Shown here piece by piece: positions 16,967-27,477 of a stretch of 64,000 nucleotides of DNA. Location of the stretch: NCBI RefSeq assembly GCF_040361335.1, contig NZ_APNM01000019.1, forward strand, positions 1-64,000, written 5' to 3'. The stretch comes from APNM01 sp040361335. Lineage in GTDB: Bacteria > Pseudomonadota > Gammaproteobacteria > Nevskiales > Salinisphaeraceae. The stretch's first letter is position 1; every line of letters begins with the position of its first letter. The translations under genes and the position numbers were made by a program. A model generated the notes under the pieces. That model did not search any database and was not told the origin of the DNA. It saw only the letters and a list, made by a program, of their open reading frames with translations.

Positions 16967-18667
16967 TTAATCGCTCAGCCAGGCCACCTGATACGGCGCC
17001 AACCGCAGCTCGCGCACGCTCGCCGGATGGGCACGGCCGGCCACCAGGTCGCGCCAGCGGTTGGCCTCGGGCAGGATCGCGGTGGACACGGCCTGCTCGC
17101 GGTCGGTGACGTTGTGCAGGGCCACCAGCGTCTGCCCGGGGGCGCGCCGCTCGACCGCGAACACCCCGGTGCCGATGTCCACCACCGTCTGCGCCGCCTC
17201 CGGGTGCAGGGCCGGTTGCCGGCCGCGCACCTCCAGCAGATGGCGCAGGGCGGCGAACACCTGTGCCTGGGCGGTATCGCGACTGTCCAGCAGGCGCTCC
17301 AGCTCGGCGGCGTCCCACTTGCGCCGGTTGATGGTGCGGTAGCGCCCGCTCGCCTCCACCCGGGCGAGATCGTTCTCGGTGGCGGTGAGGCTGTGGAAAT
17401 ACAACGCCGGCAGGCCGCGCAGGGCCAGGCTGATCGCCTGCGAGCACAAAAAGCGCGCGATGTGGTGGCGGTCCCCGCCGAGGACACTGAAGTAGGAAAC
17501 ATTGAGCTCGTAGGGATGATGCCCGCCGTTCCCGTCGGCCCGCGTCGACACGAAACCGCCGCGCTCGTGGGCCGCGCCCACCAGGACATCGATCTCGGCC
17601 GGGGCCAGGATCTCCTCGACCGCGCGCAGGCCGATGCCGTCGTGCGAGGCGGTGAAATTCAGGAAATGGCAGCCCGGTGGCAGGGCCGGCAGGCCCGCGG
17701 CCCAGTCGCGCAGGGTGGTGCAGTCGCCGCCCAGCAAGGTGTGCAGCACCAGTGGCGGCAGGGCGAACTGGTAGGCGATGTGGGCCTCGTCGCCGTCGGT
17801 CAGGTAGCTGATGTTCTCGCGGTGCGGGACATTGGTCTCGGTCACCAGGCGCACGCCCGGCGCGTAGGCCGACAGCAGCGCCCGCAGGGCCTTGATCAGG
17901 TGGTGGGTGGGTTCGAGGTGGATGCAGGAGGTGCCGGGCTCCTTCCAGATGAAGGCCACGGCGTCCAGCCGCAGCAGGCGCGCGCCGGCGGCGACGTAGC
18001 CGAGGATGATGTCGATGAACTCCCGCAGCACCGCCGGGTTGCGGAAGTCCAGGTCGATCTGGTCCTCGCTGAAGGTGGCCCATAGGTGGCGCGTGCCGCG
18101 CGCCGTGGGCACCTCGGCCAGCAGCGGCGTGCTGCGCGGGCGCACCACCGCGCGCAGATCGGTGGCCGGATCCACCTCGATGAAATAGTCGCGGCCCGGA
18201 TCGACGTCGCCTAGGTAGTTGGCGAACCATTGGCTCTTGCGCGAGACGTGGTTCAGCACCAGGTCGAACATCAGGTCGTAGTCGTGCGCCAGCGCGCGGA
18301 TGTCCGACCAGTCGCCCAGGTCGCGGTCGACCGCGCGGTAGTCGATGACCGAAAAGCCGTCGTCGGAGGAGTGCGGGTAGAACGGCAGCACGTGAACCGC
18401 GGTCACGCTGTCGCCCAGCCGGTCGCAGAGGAAATCGTGGAGCGTGGCCAGCGGCGCCTGGCCGGGCCGCTGCACGATATCGCCGTAGGTGATGAGGAGG
18501 CTGAAGCGCTGGTCGAGCCCGCGGCCGTCGTTGCCGTCGAGGCCGTGCCGGTCGGCGGCCGCCGCGGCCGCGCGCAACAGGCCCTCGGTCTCCGCCGCGC
18601 CGTAGATCGGCGTCAGCCAGTGCGCCGCCGCGTCCAGGTCGGCGGCACCGGGAGGTCGGTCGTTCAT
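16967..18667 (-). CDS. GH13_18 phosphorylase, probably glucosylglycerate phosphorylase
   Basis: 566 residues of the sucrose-phosphorylase subfamily. Catalytic regions are HVLPFYPHSSDDGFSVIDYR, LVLNHVS, RLDAVAFIWKE (nucleophile Asp), VTETNVPHREN (acid/base Glu) and TASHDGIGLR (transition-state Asp). The family includes sucrose, glucosylglycerol and glucosylglycerate phosphorylases. Glucosylglycerate is the best guess here because the gene lies next to gpgS and its phosphatase. It would split glucosylglycerate with phosphate to glucose-1-phosphate and glycerate. The start ATG is 18667. Confidence 0.8.
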   Translation of the reverse strand: MNDRPPGAADLDAAAHWLTPIYGAAETEGLLRAAAAAADRHGLDGNDGRGLDQRFSLLITYGDIVQRPGQAPLATLHDFLCDRLGDSVTAVHVLPFYPHSSDDGFSVIDYRAVDRDLGDWSDIRALAHDYDLMFDLVLNHVSRKSQWFANYLGDVDPGRDYFIEVDPATDLRAVVRPRSTPLLAEVPTARGTRHLWATFSEDQIDLDFRNPAVLREFIDIILGYVAAGARLLRLDAVAFIWKEPGTSCIHLEPTHHLIKALRALLSAYAPGVRLVTETNVPHRENISYLTDGDEAHIAYQFALPPLVLHTLLGGDCTTLRDWAAGLPALPPGCHFLNFTASHDGIGLRAVEEILAPAEIDVLVGAAHERGGFVSTRADGNGGHHPYELNVSYFSVLGGDRHHIARFLCSQAISLALRGLPALYFHSLTATENDLARVEASGRYRTINRRKWDAAELERLLDSRDTAQAQVFAALRHLLEVRGRQPALHPEAAQTVVDIGTGVFAVERRAPGQTLVALHNVTDREQAVSTAILPEANRWRDLVAGRAHPASVRELRLAPYQVAWLSD

Positions 18668-18706
18668 GCCCGCATTATGCCGCAATCATAGCGGCCGCCG
18701 GGCCGT

Positions 18707-19366
18707 TCAACGCGCGTCGGCCGCGACCGGCTCCAGCAGGGCGAAGCTCTGGGCGTGGATGAACGGCATCAACCGCCGCCGGCGGCGCACCCGCAGCCCG
18801 GCTCGGGCCGCCTCGCCCTCGAACTGTCGGCGACTGATCATGCGAATGCGGATGGGTTTGCCGCTCAGGCGCGAGGCCAGGCGCTTGGTCCAGGCATGGA
18901 TACAGGCGCGGTCGTAGTAGCTCACCAGCACCGGCCGGCCGGTACCGCGCAGGTTGCGCAGGGCCAGGCTGCGGTTATCGCCGTCGTGGATGTGCTGCAT
19001 CAGGCGCACGCAGAAGGCCACGTCCGCATCCTCGGCCGCCGCGGGCAGCGGTTCCAGCACGTCCGCGCGGGCCGTGCGGTCGCCGTCGGACCGTTGCGTG
19101 GTGTCCCGCGTCCGGGCGACCATATGCGGATTGCTGTCCAGGCTGGTGATGCGGCAGTCGAAGCCCTTGAGCAGGTCATGGAAGCGACCGTAGCCGCAGG
19201 GGATATCGACCACGTGCGGGATATGACCGCCGAAGCGCTCCGCCAGCAGCCGCTTGAGCAGCGTCTGCTCGCGACGATCGACCAGGCGCTGGAAGAAGCC
19301 GCTGTAGCGTTTGCGCGCGTATTCGCCGACCTTGTTGCCGTCGGCTGCCGTAGCTTGACTCGTCAT
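18707..19366 (-). CDS. Class I SAM-dependent methyltransferase
   Basis: 219 residues. SAM-binding motif I is HVVDIPCGYGRFHDLL, and the acidic end of strand 2 is TSLDSNPHMV. Motif IV-like AFCVRLMQHIHDGD and a conserved post-motif PVLVSYYD follow. The C-terminus is strongly basic (RVRRRRRLMPFI). The substrate is unknown. It is divergent from mnmG with less than 100 bp between starts. Confidence 0.8.
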   Translation of the reverse strand: MTSQATAADGNKVGEYARKRYSGFFQRLVDRREQTLLKRLLAERFGGHIPHVVDIPCGYGRFHDLLKGFDCRITSLDSNPHMVARTRDTTQRSDGDRTARADVLEPLPAAAEDADVAFCVRLMQHIHDGDNRSLALRNLRGTGRPVLVSYYDRACIHAWTKRLASRLSGKPIRIRMISRRQFEGEAARAGLRVRRRRRLMPFIHAQSFALLEPVAADAR

Positions 19367-19426
19367 GCCCGTCCTTGCCGCAAATGAGCGCACACCCTGG
19401 ACGCGGGCACGTGAAAGAATCGTTAA

Positions 19427-19445
19427 CGCGGGGACCGTCCCCGCG
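19427..19445. promoter_or_regulatory. Perfect 9-bp palindrome upstream of mnmG
   Basis: CGCGGGGAC and GTCCCCGCG flank a single base, 13 bp before the mnmG start. It could be a dyad operator or a 5'-leader hairpin near the ribosome-binding site. Function is unknown. Confidence 0.5.
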
Positions 19446-19458
19446 ATCGAGACGCTCT

Positions 19459-21348
<1,890 letters not shown>

Positions 21349-21385
21349 TCGGGCCGGGGAATCGGGACCGACGCGGTCCCATTGT

Positions 21386-21391
21386 TATAAT
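21386..21391 (+). promoter_or_regulatory. Possible -10 box (TATAAT) upstream of sufT
   Basis: TATAAT lies 30 bp before the sufT start, just after a small hairpin (GGGACC and GGTCCC, 21364-21380) that might end the mnmG transcript. No convincing -35 is visible. Confidence 0.4.
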
Positions 21392-21421
21392 GGCCCTCCA
21401 CCGAACCAGCGCGCGATAGCC

Positions 21422-21973
21422 ATGCAGATGCCCACCCAGGAACCGGTGACCTTCGTACGTGACTGCGAGGCGGTCACGATCCCGGCCGGCGAGACCATCG
21501 AGGTCCCGACGGGCACGCACGGCGTGATCACCCAGGCCCTCGGCGGCAGTTTCACCCTCTACATCGCGGGCAACCTGGTGCGCGTGGCCGGCGACGACGC
21601 CGACGCCATCGGCAAGGAGGCGCCGGAGCCCATCGAGTTGCCCGAGAACGCCGACGACGACGATGTCGAGGACCTGGTCTGGTCGCAGATGCGGACCGTC
21701 TACGATCCCGAGATCCCGATCAACATCGTCGATCTCGGCCTGATCTACAGCTGCCGCTTCGACCATGGCGACCCGAAGGCGCGCAAGGTCGAGATCGAGA
21801 TGACCCTGACCGCGCCCGGCTGCGGCATGGGCGACATCCTGGTCGACGACGTGCGCACCCGCGTCAAGGCGGTGCCGACGGTGTCGGAGGTTCACGTGGA
21901 GATGGTCTTCGACCCGCCCTGGACCATGGAGATGATGTCGGACGCGGCCAAGCTGCAGACCGGCATGCTCTAG
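21422..21973 (+). CDS. sufT: SufT, iron-sulfur cluster maturation factor (DUF59/MIP18 family)
   Basis: 183 residues. The N-terminal half (1-75) is the extra domain seen in SufT. The C-terminal half is the MIP18/DUF59 domain, with VYDPEIPINIVDLGLIY and the conserved Cys in LTAPGCGMGDIL. SufT proteins help carry Fe-S clusters to client enzymes. Here the gene stands alone, away from other suf genes. The ATG at 21422 has an RBS-poor leader, so it is chosen by homology. Confidence 0.9.
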   Translation: MQMPTQEPVTFVRDCEAVTIPAGETIEVPTGTHGVITQALGGSFTLYIAGNLVRVAGDDADAIGKEAPEPIELPENADDDDVEDLVWSQMRTVYDPEIPINIVDLGLIYSCRFDHGDPKARKVEIEMTLTAPGCGMGDILVDDVRTRVKAVPTVSEVHVEMVFDPPWTMEMMSDAAKLQTGML

Positions 21974-21974
21974 C

Positions 21975-22493
21975 GCTTCCCGGAAGACACAATCCACAGA
22001 TGACGCCGATGGACGCGGATTAAAGAGCCGCCCCAACCAATCTGCGTTAATCGGCGTAATCTGTGGATAAAAACAAGCGTCTTGGTTTGGCACGGCGCCA
22101 GCCGCGAAGCGCCCCGGTGACCGAAACGCCGAGCCGGAACCGGACCTTGGCGGGTGGTTCCCGGAAGAAATAATCCACAGATTGCGCTGATGTACGCAAA
22201 TTAAAGAACAGCCCTAACCAATCTGCGTTAATCGGCGTCCATCGGCGGATAAAACAAGCGCCTTGACTCGGCATGGCGCCGACCGCGCAGCGCCCCGGCG
22301 ACCGAATTGCCGGGTTGGCAACGGACCCTGGCGGGTGCTTCCCGGAAGAAAAAATCCGCAGATGACGCTGATGGACGCAGATTAAAGAATAGTCCCGGCC
22401 AGTCTGCGTTAATCGGTGTCAATCTGTGGATGAAAACAAAGGTCCTGGCTCGGCACGACGTCGACCGCGCAGCGCCCTGGCGCCCGATCTGCC
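21975..22493. repeat. Three tandem copies of a 180-bp intergenic repeat
   Basis: Units run 21975-22156, 22157-22336 and 22337-22493 (the last lacks about 25 bp). Each begins GCTTCCCGGAAG or GTTCCCGGAAG. Each contains a long imperfect hairpin pairing the AATCCACAGAT region with the ATCTGTGGAT region 70-80 bp later, then a GC-rich stretch with CGCGCAGCGCC. Minus-strand open frames inside the units are repeat artefacts. The 563-bp gap between sufT and the next gene holds nothing else I can identify. Confidence 0.85.
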
Positions 22494-22536
22494 TACGCTA
22501 GCTGCGTTATAGGGTTCCCGGTTTTTTTTGGGGGCC

Positions 22537-23733
22537 TCAGCCGCCCGCCAACACCTCGAACCGCAGCCCCGCCTTCTCCAGCCGCGCGATCAGCGGGCGG
22601 CCCAGGGCCACCGCCGGCGTGAGCACGCCGCCGTCCGGGTGCGGGGATTCGCCGGTCGCCAGGGTCAGGGCCGACTCCGCCAGCATCCTGGCCGTTTCGC
22701 CGTAGCCCGGATCGCCGCCGCTGACCTGGGTCAGCAGCTCGGTGGTGCCGGCGCGGGCCCGGAAGCGCACCCGGAACCAGCCCTTGGCGCGCTGGGCCTC
22801 GTCCGGCCCCTGGCCCGGGTCGCGGATCGACAGCAGCAGCTTGCGCAGCGGCGCCACCTGCGCCCCCAGGAACAGGCCGCCGACGCCGGCCGCGCCCGCG
22901 AGCAGCTTCGGCAGGTGCTTCACCGCCACGAAATGCCCGTAGCGGAAATCCGGCCCGTACTCGTTCAGGGTCCGGGCGGAGCGCTTGATCACCTGCGGGT
23001 CGATGGTGGGGAACGGGCAGGCCCAGGCCCCGATGCGGTCCACCCAGTGGATGCGGGCCGGCAGCGAGCCCACCCGGCGGGCCGGCTCGCCCTGGCCCTG
23101 GCGGTCGCCGCGCGCCATGCGCCGCCGCTGTGCCGCGTACTGGCGCGCGCGGGCGAAGGCGTGGATGGCCGAGTGCCAGGTGCCGCCGGAGGGGGTGCCG
23201 CCCGCCTGTACGTATCCCTCGATGGTGATCGGCAGCCCCTGCGGCAGCCGGTCCACCGTGTACAGCACGCCCAGGTCGTGGGGGATGCTGTCGAAGCCGC
23301 AGCAGTTCACCAGGCGGGCGCCGCTGTCGCGCGCGGTCTGGTCGTAGCGGGCGCGCACCCGATCCACGAACTCCGGCTCGCCGGTGAGATCCACGTAGTC
23401 GGTGCCGGCCGCGGCGCAGGCCGCCGCGAGTTTCTCGCCGTAGTGGATGTAGGGCCCGACCGTGGTGATGACCACGCGGGCCTGCGGCACCAGCTCGGCC
23501 AGCCGCTCCTCGTCGCCGATATCCGCGGTCAGCAGTTCGGGTGCCGGGGCATCCGGCGCGATCGCCGCGAGTCGGTCGCGCACCGCGGCCAGTTTGTCGG
23601 GATTGCGTCCGGCCAGGGCCCAGCGCAGATCGGCCATGTCCGGGTGCGCGGCCAAGTAGTCGGCGGTGAGGCCGCCGGTGAAGCCGGTGGCGCCGAAAAA
23701 CAGGATGTCATAGCGGCGTTCGGATGCGGCCAT
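22537..23733 (-). CDS. Saccharopine dehydrogenase-like / trans-acting enoyl reductase family protein
   Basis: 398 residues with an N-terminal NAD(P) Rossmann domain (ILFFGATGFTGGLTADYLA) and the motif TTVGPYIHYGEKLAAACAAAGTDYVDLTGE. These are found in the family that includes mycobacterial trans-acting enoyl reductase and mammalian SCCPDH. A GTWHS motif follows in the catalytic domain. A short hydrophobic segment (LAGAAGVGGLFLGAQV) lies near residue 295. Substrate unknown; a lipid-linked reduction is the usual guess. Confidence 0.82.
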   Translation of the reverse strand: MAASERRYDILFFGATGFTGGLTADYLAAHPDMADLRWALAGRNPDKLAAVRDRLAAIAPDAPAPELLTADIGDEERLAELVPQARVVITTVGPYIHYGEKLAAACAAAGTDYVDLTGEPEFVDRVRARYDQTARDSGARLVNCCGFDSIPHDLGVLYTVDRLPQGLPITIEGYVQAGGTPSGGTWHSAIHAFARARQYAAQRRRMARGDRQGQGEPARRVGSLPARIHWVDRIGAWACPFPTIDPQVIKRSARTLNEYGPDFRYGHFVAVKHLPKLLAGAAGVGGLFLGAQVAPLRKLLLSIRDPGQGPDEAQRAKGWFRVRFRARAGTTELLTQVSGGDPGYGETARMLAESALTLATGESPHPDGGVLTPAVALGRPLIARLEKAGLRFEVLAGG

Positions 23734-23803
23734 GCGGTCGCCTCGTCGTGGTCGGATCGGGTTCGGGGCGCGTCACTATAACGCGGTCGCGTGCCGTCGG
23801 GAT

Positions 23804-24229
23804 TCAGCCGGCGTCGAAGGCCTCGATCGAGGCCCGCAGGTCCTCCGGAAGCGGCACCGATTGCCGGCTCTCGGGATCGGCGTGCACGTAGACGACCTCG
23901 CCCGCGGCCAGGGTCTCGCCGTCACGGGTCACGGCCACGGCGAGGGTGAGGCTGGAGCGGCCCAGGCGGGCGGTGCGCACGCCGATATCGAGCAGGTCGT
24001 CGTAGCGCGCGGAACCGAAATACTCGCAGTCCACCTTCTTCACGAACAGGTCGCCGCCGCCGGCCACCAGCCCGTCGGGATAGGGCCGGCCCATGGCGCG
24101 GAAGTATTCCGCCATGGCGAGGTCGAAGTAGGTCACGTAGTGGCCGAAAAAGACCACGCCCTGCATGTCGACCTCGGTCCAGCGCACGCGCAGGCGGTGG
24201 TGGAAGGGGAAATCCTGGGATTCGGTCAT
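23804..24229 (-). CDS. Acyl-CoA thioesterase, YbgC / 4-hydroxybenzoyl-CoA thioesterase-like
   Basis: 141-residue hot-dog fold protein. The active-site region VRWTEVDMQGVVFFGHYVTYFD has the catalytic Asp and the family's G-x-V-x-(F/Y)-x-x-Y pattern. It hydrolyses acyl-CoA thioesters; chain specificity is unknown. Confidence 0.85.
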   Translation of the reverse strand: MTESQDFPFHHRLRVRWTEVDMQGVVFFGHYVTYFDLAMAEYFRAMGRPYPDGLVAGGGDLFVKKVDCEYFGSARYDDLLDIGVRTARLGRSSLTLAVAVTRDGETLAAGEVVYVHADPESRQSVPLPEDLRASIEAFDAG

Positions 24230-24271
24230 GGCGGCAGTGTAAGGGCGTGCATGCGGCTCCGCCAGTCGGTC

Positions 24272-25003
24272 TCAGCCCCGGGCCGCCGTCACGTAGCGCC
24301 GCAGCCGTTGGGCGTCGGCGGGGGCGTGGCCGTCGGCGTCGTTGTTGAAGAAGGCGTACACGTCGCGCCCCGCGGCCAGGTCGCGGCGGATCACGCGGGC
24401 TCGCGCGCCGAGGTATTGCGGCGAGTAAGACCCCTGGTAATGATCGCCGTGGAAACGCAGGTAACGCCAGGTCGCGGGGCTCGGCGGCGGCCGCTCGTCG
24501 CCCATGTCGTGCTCGCAGAGGGCGGCGTCGTGCGCCGCCAGCAGGTCCAGGACCGCGTCCGTGTGCCAGCGCGGGTCGCGGAATTCGAAGGCCCAGCGCC
24601 GGCCGGCCGGCAGGGCCGCCAGGAAATCGCGCAGGCGCGCGATGTCCGGCCGCCAGTTGCCGGGGAGCTGGACCAGGATCGGTCCCAGGGCGTCCCCCAG
24701 GCGATCGGCGCGTTCCAGGAACCGGGTCACGGTGTTACCGGGGTCCTTGAGGCGCTTGATGTGCGAGCCGTAGCGGGAGAACTTGAGCGCGTAGACGAAG
24801 CCGGCGGGCGCGGCCGCGCGCCAGGCGTCGAAAGTCTCCGGCGCGGGCAGGTTGTAGAAGGTGTTGTTGATCTCGACGGTGTCGAAGCGGCCGGCGTAGT
24901 GGGCGAACCAGTCCTTCTTCGCCAGCTTGCGCGGATAGAAGGCGCCGCGCCAGTGGCGGTACTGGTAGCCCGAAGTGCCGACGCGGAAGGCACCCCGGCT
25001 CAT
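24272..25003 (-). CDS. DUF72 (YecE-like) TIM-barrel protein
   Basis: 243 residues with the family hallmarks FRVGTSGYQYRHWRG, FYP, DTVEINNTFYNLP, FSRYGSHIKRL and YAFFNNDADGHAPADA. The enzymatic role of DUF72 proteins is not established. Its start overlaps the stop of the macro-domain gene by 4 bp, so the two are co-translated. Confidence 0.9.
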   Translation of the reverse strand: MSRGAFRVGTSGYQYRHWRGAFYPRKLAKKDWFAHYAGRFDTVEINNTFYNLPAPETFDAWRAAAPAGFVYALKFSRYGSHIKRLKDPGNTVTRFLERADRLGDALGPILVQLPGNWRPDIARLRDFLAALPAGRRWAFEFRDPRWHTDAVLDLLAAHDAALCEHDMGDERPPPSPATWRYLRFHGDHYQGSYSPQYLGARARVIRRDLAAGRDVYAFFNNDADGHAPADAQRLRRYVTAARG

Positions 25004-25536
25004 CCCCCGACCAGGCGTTCCAGGTGGCGCTCGTGGGCGGCCTCGGCGTCGGCCCCGAACAGGGCGAAGCGGATACGCCTGACCCGCTCCAGCGAGGGTG
25101 CCATGCCGGTGACGGTCTTCATCGCCACGGCCGCGGCCTCCTCCAGCGGATAGCCGAAGGCTCCGGTGGACAGGGCCGGGAACACGACCGAGTCGATGCC
25201 CCGTTCCTCGGCCAGCGCCAGGGCGTTGCGGTAGCAGGCGGCCAGCAACTCGTCGGCCGGTTCGTCGCGTCCGTACACGGGGCCCAGGCAGTGGATCACG
25301 TAGTCGTTGGGCAAGTCATGGGCACCTGTCAGCACCGCCTGGCCGGGCTCGATCGGCGCCAGTGGCGCGCACTCCTCGGCCAGGCCGGGCCCGGCGGCGC
25401 GGTGGATGGCGCCGGCCACGCCGCCGCCGGTGCGCAACTGCGCGTTGGCGGCGTTCACGATGGCGGCGAAGTCCGGCTGGTTGGTGATGTCGCCGCGCAC
25501 GCACTCGATCTCGACGTTGCCTACGGTGGACTTCAT
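25000..25536 (-). CDS. Macro-domain protein, O-acetyl-ADP-ribose deacetylase-like (YmdB type)
   Basis: 178 residues. The macro-domain motifs are GDITNQPDFAAIVNAANAQL, the glycine-rich loop GGGVAGAIHRAAG and ALSTGAFGYPLEEAA. Such enzymes bind or hydrolyse ADP-ribose derivatives. It is first in the operon with the DUF72 gene. Confidence 0.92.
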   Translation of the reverse strand: MKSTVGNVEIECVRGDITNQPDFAAIVNAANAQLRTGGGVAGAIHRAAGPGLAEECAPLAPIEPGQAVLTGAHDLPNDYVIHCLGPVYGRDEPADELLAACYRNALALAEERGIDSVVFPALSTGAFGYPLEEAAAVAMKTVTGMAPSLERVRRIRFALFGADAEAAHERHLERLVGG

Positions 25537-25610
25537 GGTTGCCTCCCGGTTTTGTTCGGGCTGGCCTTCCCGTCAGGAGAAGGACCGGGACAGGGACGAT
25601 TCCGATCGCG

Positions 25611-25650
25611 CCCCTCACCCCGACCCTCTCCCCCGAGGGGGGAGAGGGGG
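25611..25650. repeat. C-rich palindromic intergenic repeat, copy 1
   Basis: CCCCTCACCC, then CGACCCTCTCCCCC paired with GGGGGGAGAGGG. It is a member of a dispersed family also present at 33258-33350, 38173-38213, 41641-41682, 41839-41881, 52116-52154 and 61531-61573. Confidence 0.7.
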
Positions 25651-25660
25651 ATCGAACAGA

Positions 25661-27244
25661 TCAATCCTCGAACCACAGCCCCGGGTTCATCAAGCCCCGC
25701 GGGTCCAGCTCGCGGCGGGCGCCGCGCACCGCCGCCCGGTAGGCCGCCGGCAGCTCGCGGGCGGCCCAGGGCTTGTGGTCCCGGCCCATGGCGTGGTGAT
25801 GGCTGATGGTGCCGCCGCCGGCCATCACCGCGTCCGAGGCGGCGGCCTTGATCTCGCGCCACTGGTCGACCAGGGCGCCGTGCCTGCCGGGGCAGTAGAA
25901 CGAGAAGTACAGCGCCACGCCGTCGGGATAGGCATGGGTCACGCGGCAGGTGACGCCGCCCCCGCCGCACACGCGCTGGACCGCGTCCAGGGTGGCGTCG
26001 CGCACGGCGTGGTAGAACTCCGTCGCGCGCGACCAGGGCACGGCGGTCTCGAAGGTGTCCGCGACCACGGCGTAGTCGAGCAGGGCGTCGCGCAGGTAGG
26101 GCTGGGCGAAGAAGGTGTCGCGCCAGTCGCTGCCGCCCTTGTCGCTCTTGGGACGCAATTCGCCGCCGTGGGCGCGCACGATCTCTTCGGCGGCCGCGGC
26201 GTGGGCGTTCACCAGGTCGGCGCGCTCACCCTCGAAGCCCAGGATCATCAGCGCACCCTGGCCGGGACGCCCGCCCATGGCGCCGGATACGAAGTGCTCG
26301 TAGGGATCGAGCACCCGCATCTGCGCCGGCCAGACATCGGCCTGGAGCAGGGCGCGGGCGGCTGCCAGCGCGCTCTCGAAGTCGTCGAAGCCGATGCCTT
26401 GGTTGGCGCGGTGCGGCGGATCGGCGACCACGCGCAGGCGCACGTCGGTAATCACGCCGAGCATGCCCTCGCTGCCGGCCCAGAGCCGGTTGGGGTCGAT
26501 CGCCACGCTGGAGGCCGGCAGGGCCCGGGTGGCCGCCTCGCGGCCGTCCGGCAGTCGGACGCTCAGGGCCTGTACCCGATCCTCGATCTTGGCGCGCAGG
26601 GTCGAGAAATGGCCGGCGCCGCGGGTCGCCACCCAGCCGCCGAGGGTGGAATGGAAGTAAGACTGCGGGTAATGCCGCACCGCCAGGCCGTGCGGCTTGA
26701 GGGCGGCGTCCAGGTCCGGGCCCAGGATGCCGGCCTCGGCGTGCACCACCCGATCGGTGGTCGCCACCTCGAGCACCCGGTTCAGGTGCTGGAGGTCCAC
26801 GCTGACCACCGCCGGCAGGTCGCCGGTGTCCTCGGGGTTCACGCCGCCGACCACGCTGGAGCCGCCACCGAAGGGGATGATCCCGTAGCCGGCGTCCGAG
26901 GCCCAGGCCAGTACCGCTTCCAGCTCGCGGCGGTCGCGCGGCGCGGCCACGGCATCCGGCGCCGGCAGCGTCGCGCCCGCGCGCAGGCCGGCGAGGTCGC
27001 GGAAGCTGCGGCCCACCGCGTGCAGCAGCCGGTTATGGTGGCTGTCGGTCACGCAGTCCGCCAGGCTGTCGGGGATCGCGGCCCGCGCCGCGCTCAGGGG
27101 CACGTCCGCGGGATCGGGCGCCGGGCGCTCGTCGCCGACCCCGCCCAGGAAGGCCTGCATCGCCTGCACCAGCGTCTGGCGGCGCGCGCCGTCCAGTCGG
27201 TCCTCGATATAGCCCCAGCCGACGGGATTGCGGGTCTTGGTCAT
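25661..27244 (-). CDS. FAD-linked oxidase, alkyl-DHAP synthase-like
   Basis: 527 residues of the vanillyl-alcohol-oxidase superfamily. The PP-loop is IIPFGGGSSVVGG, the FAD region TLGGWVATRGAGH, then WAGSEGMLGVIT and the C-terminal AGGGTISHHHAMGRDH, all characteristic of alkyldihydroxyacetone-phosphate synthases. It could make the ether bond of ether lipids or act as a 2-hydroxyacid dehydrogenase. The start ATG is 27244; the open frame upstream runs through the next gene antiphase and is not coding. Confidence 0.82.
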   Translation of the reverse strand: MTKTRNPVGWGYIEDRLDGARRQTLVQAMQAFLGGVGDERPAPDPADVPLSAARAAIPDSLADCVTDSHHNRLLHAVGRSFRDLAGLRAGATLPAPDAVAAPRDRRELEAVLAWASDAGYGIIPFGGGSSVVGGVNPEDTGDLPAVVSVDLQHLNRVLEVATTDRVVHAEAGILGPDLDAALKPHGLAVRHYPQSYFHSTLGGWVATRGAGHFSTLRAKIEDRVQALSVRLPDGREAATRALPASSVAIDPNRLWAGSEGMLGVITDVRLRVVADPPHRANQGIGFDDFESALAAARALLQADVWPAQMRVLDPYEHFVSGAMGGRPGQGALMILGFEGERADLVNAHAAAAEEIVRAHGGELRPKSDKGGSDWRDTFFAQPYLRDALLDYAVVADTFETAVPWSRATEFYHAVRDATLDAVQRVCGGGGVTCRVTHAYPDGVALYFSFYCPGRHGALVDQWREIKAAASDAVMAGGGTISHHHAMGRDHKPWAARELPAAYRAAVRGARRELDPRGLMNPGLWFED

Positions 27245-27414
27245 GGTGTTCCTGCCTTGTCTTATCGTCATGGGCGGCGCATTCCGGGAAATCCCCTCTG
27301 CCGTTTCGCGGTGGCTTGCTGCTTCGCAGCCCCCTTTGCAAAGGGGAGAACTTTGTCTGAAATCCCCTCTGCGCCGCTTCGCGGCCCCCTTATCAACTGT
27401 CCCGATTCTCACAC

Positions 27415-27450
27415 AAAAAAATCGCCCGCCGGCAGGGTATGCCGGCGGGC
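27415..27450 (-). terminator. Rho-independent terminator of the ectoine hydroxylase gene
   Basis: On the minus strand, GCCCGCCGGC and GCCGGCGGGC form a perfect 10-bp stem with a 7-nt loop, followed by CGA and a run of seven T. It lies 27 bp past the stop of the gene. Confidence 0.9.
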
Positions 27451-27477
27451 GCGCGGGGTCGGGATGGGCCGGGTCCG

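Noticed and set aside
22047..22422. Short minus-strand frames with repeated TPINADW and similar segments
   Set aside because: They repeat because the DNA is a tandem repeat; no start signals or conserved protein.
21975..22493. Possible CRISPR array
   Set aside because: Units are about 180 bp, adjacent and without unique spacers; no cas genes are near.
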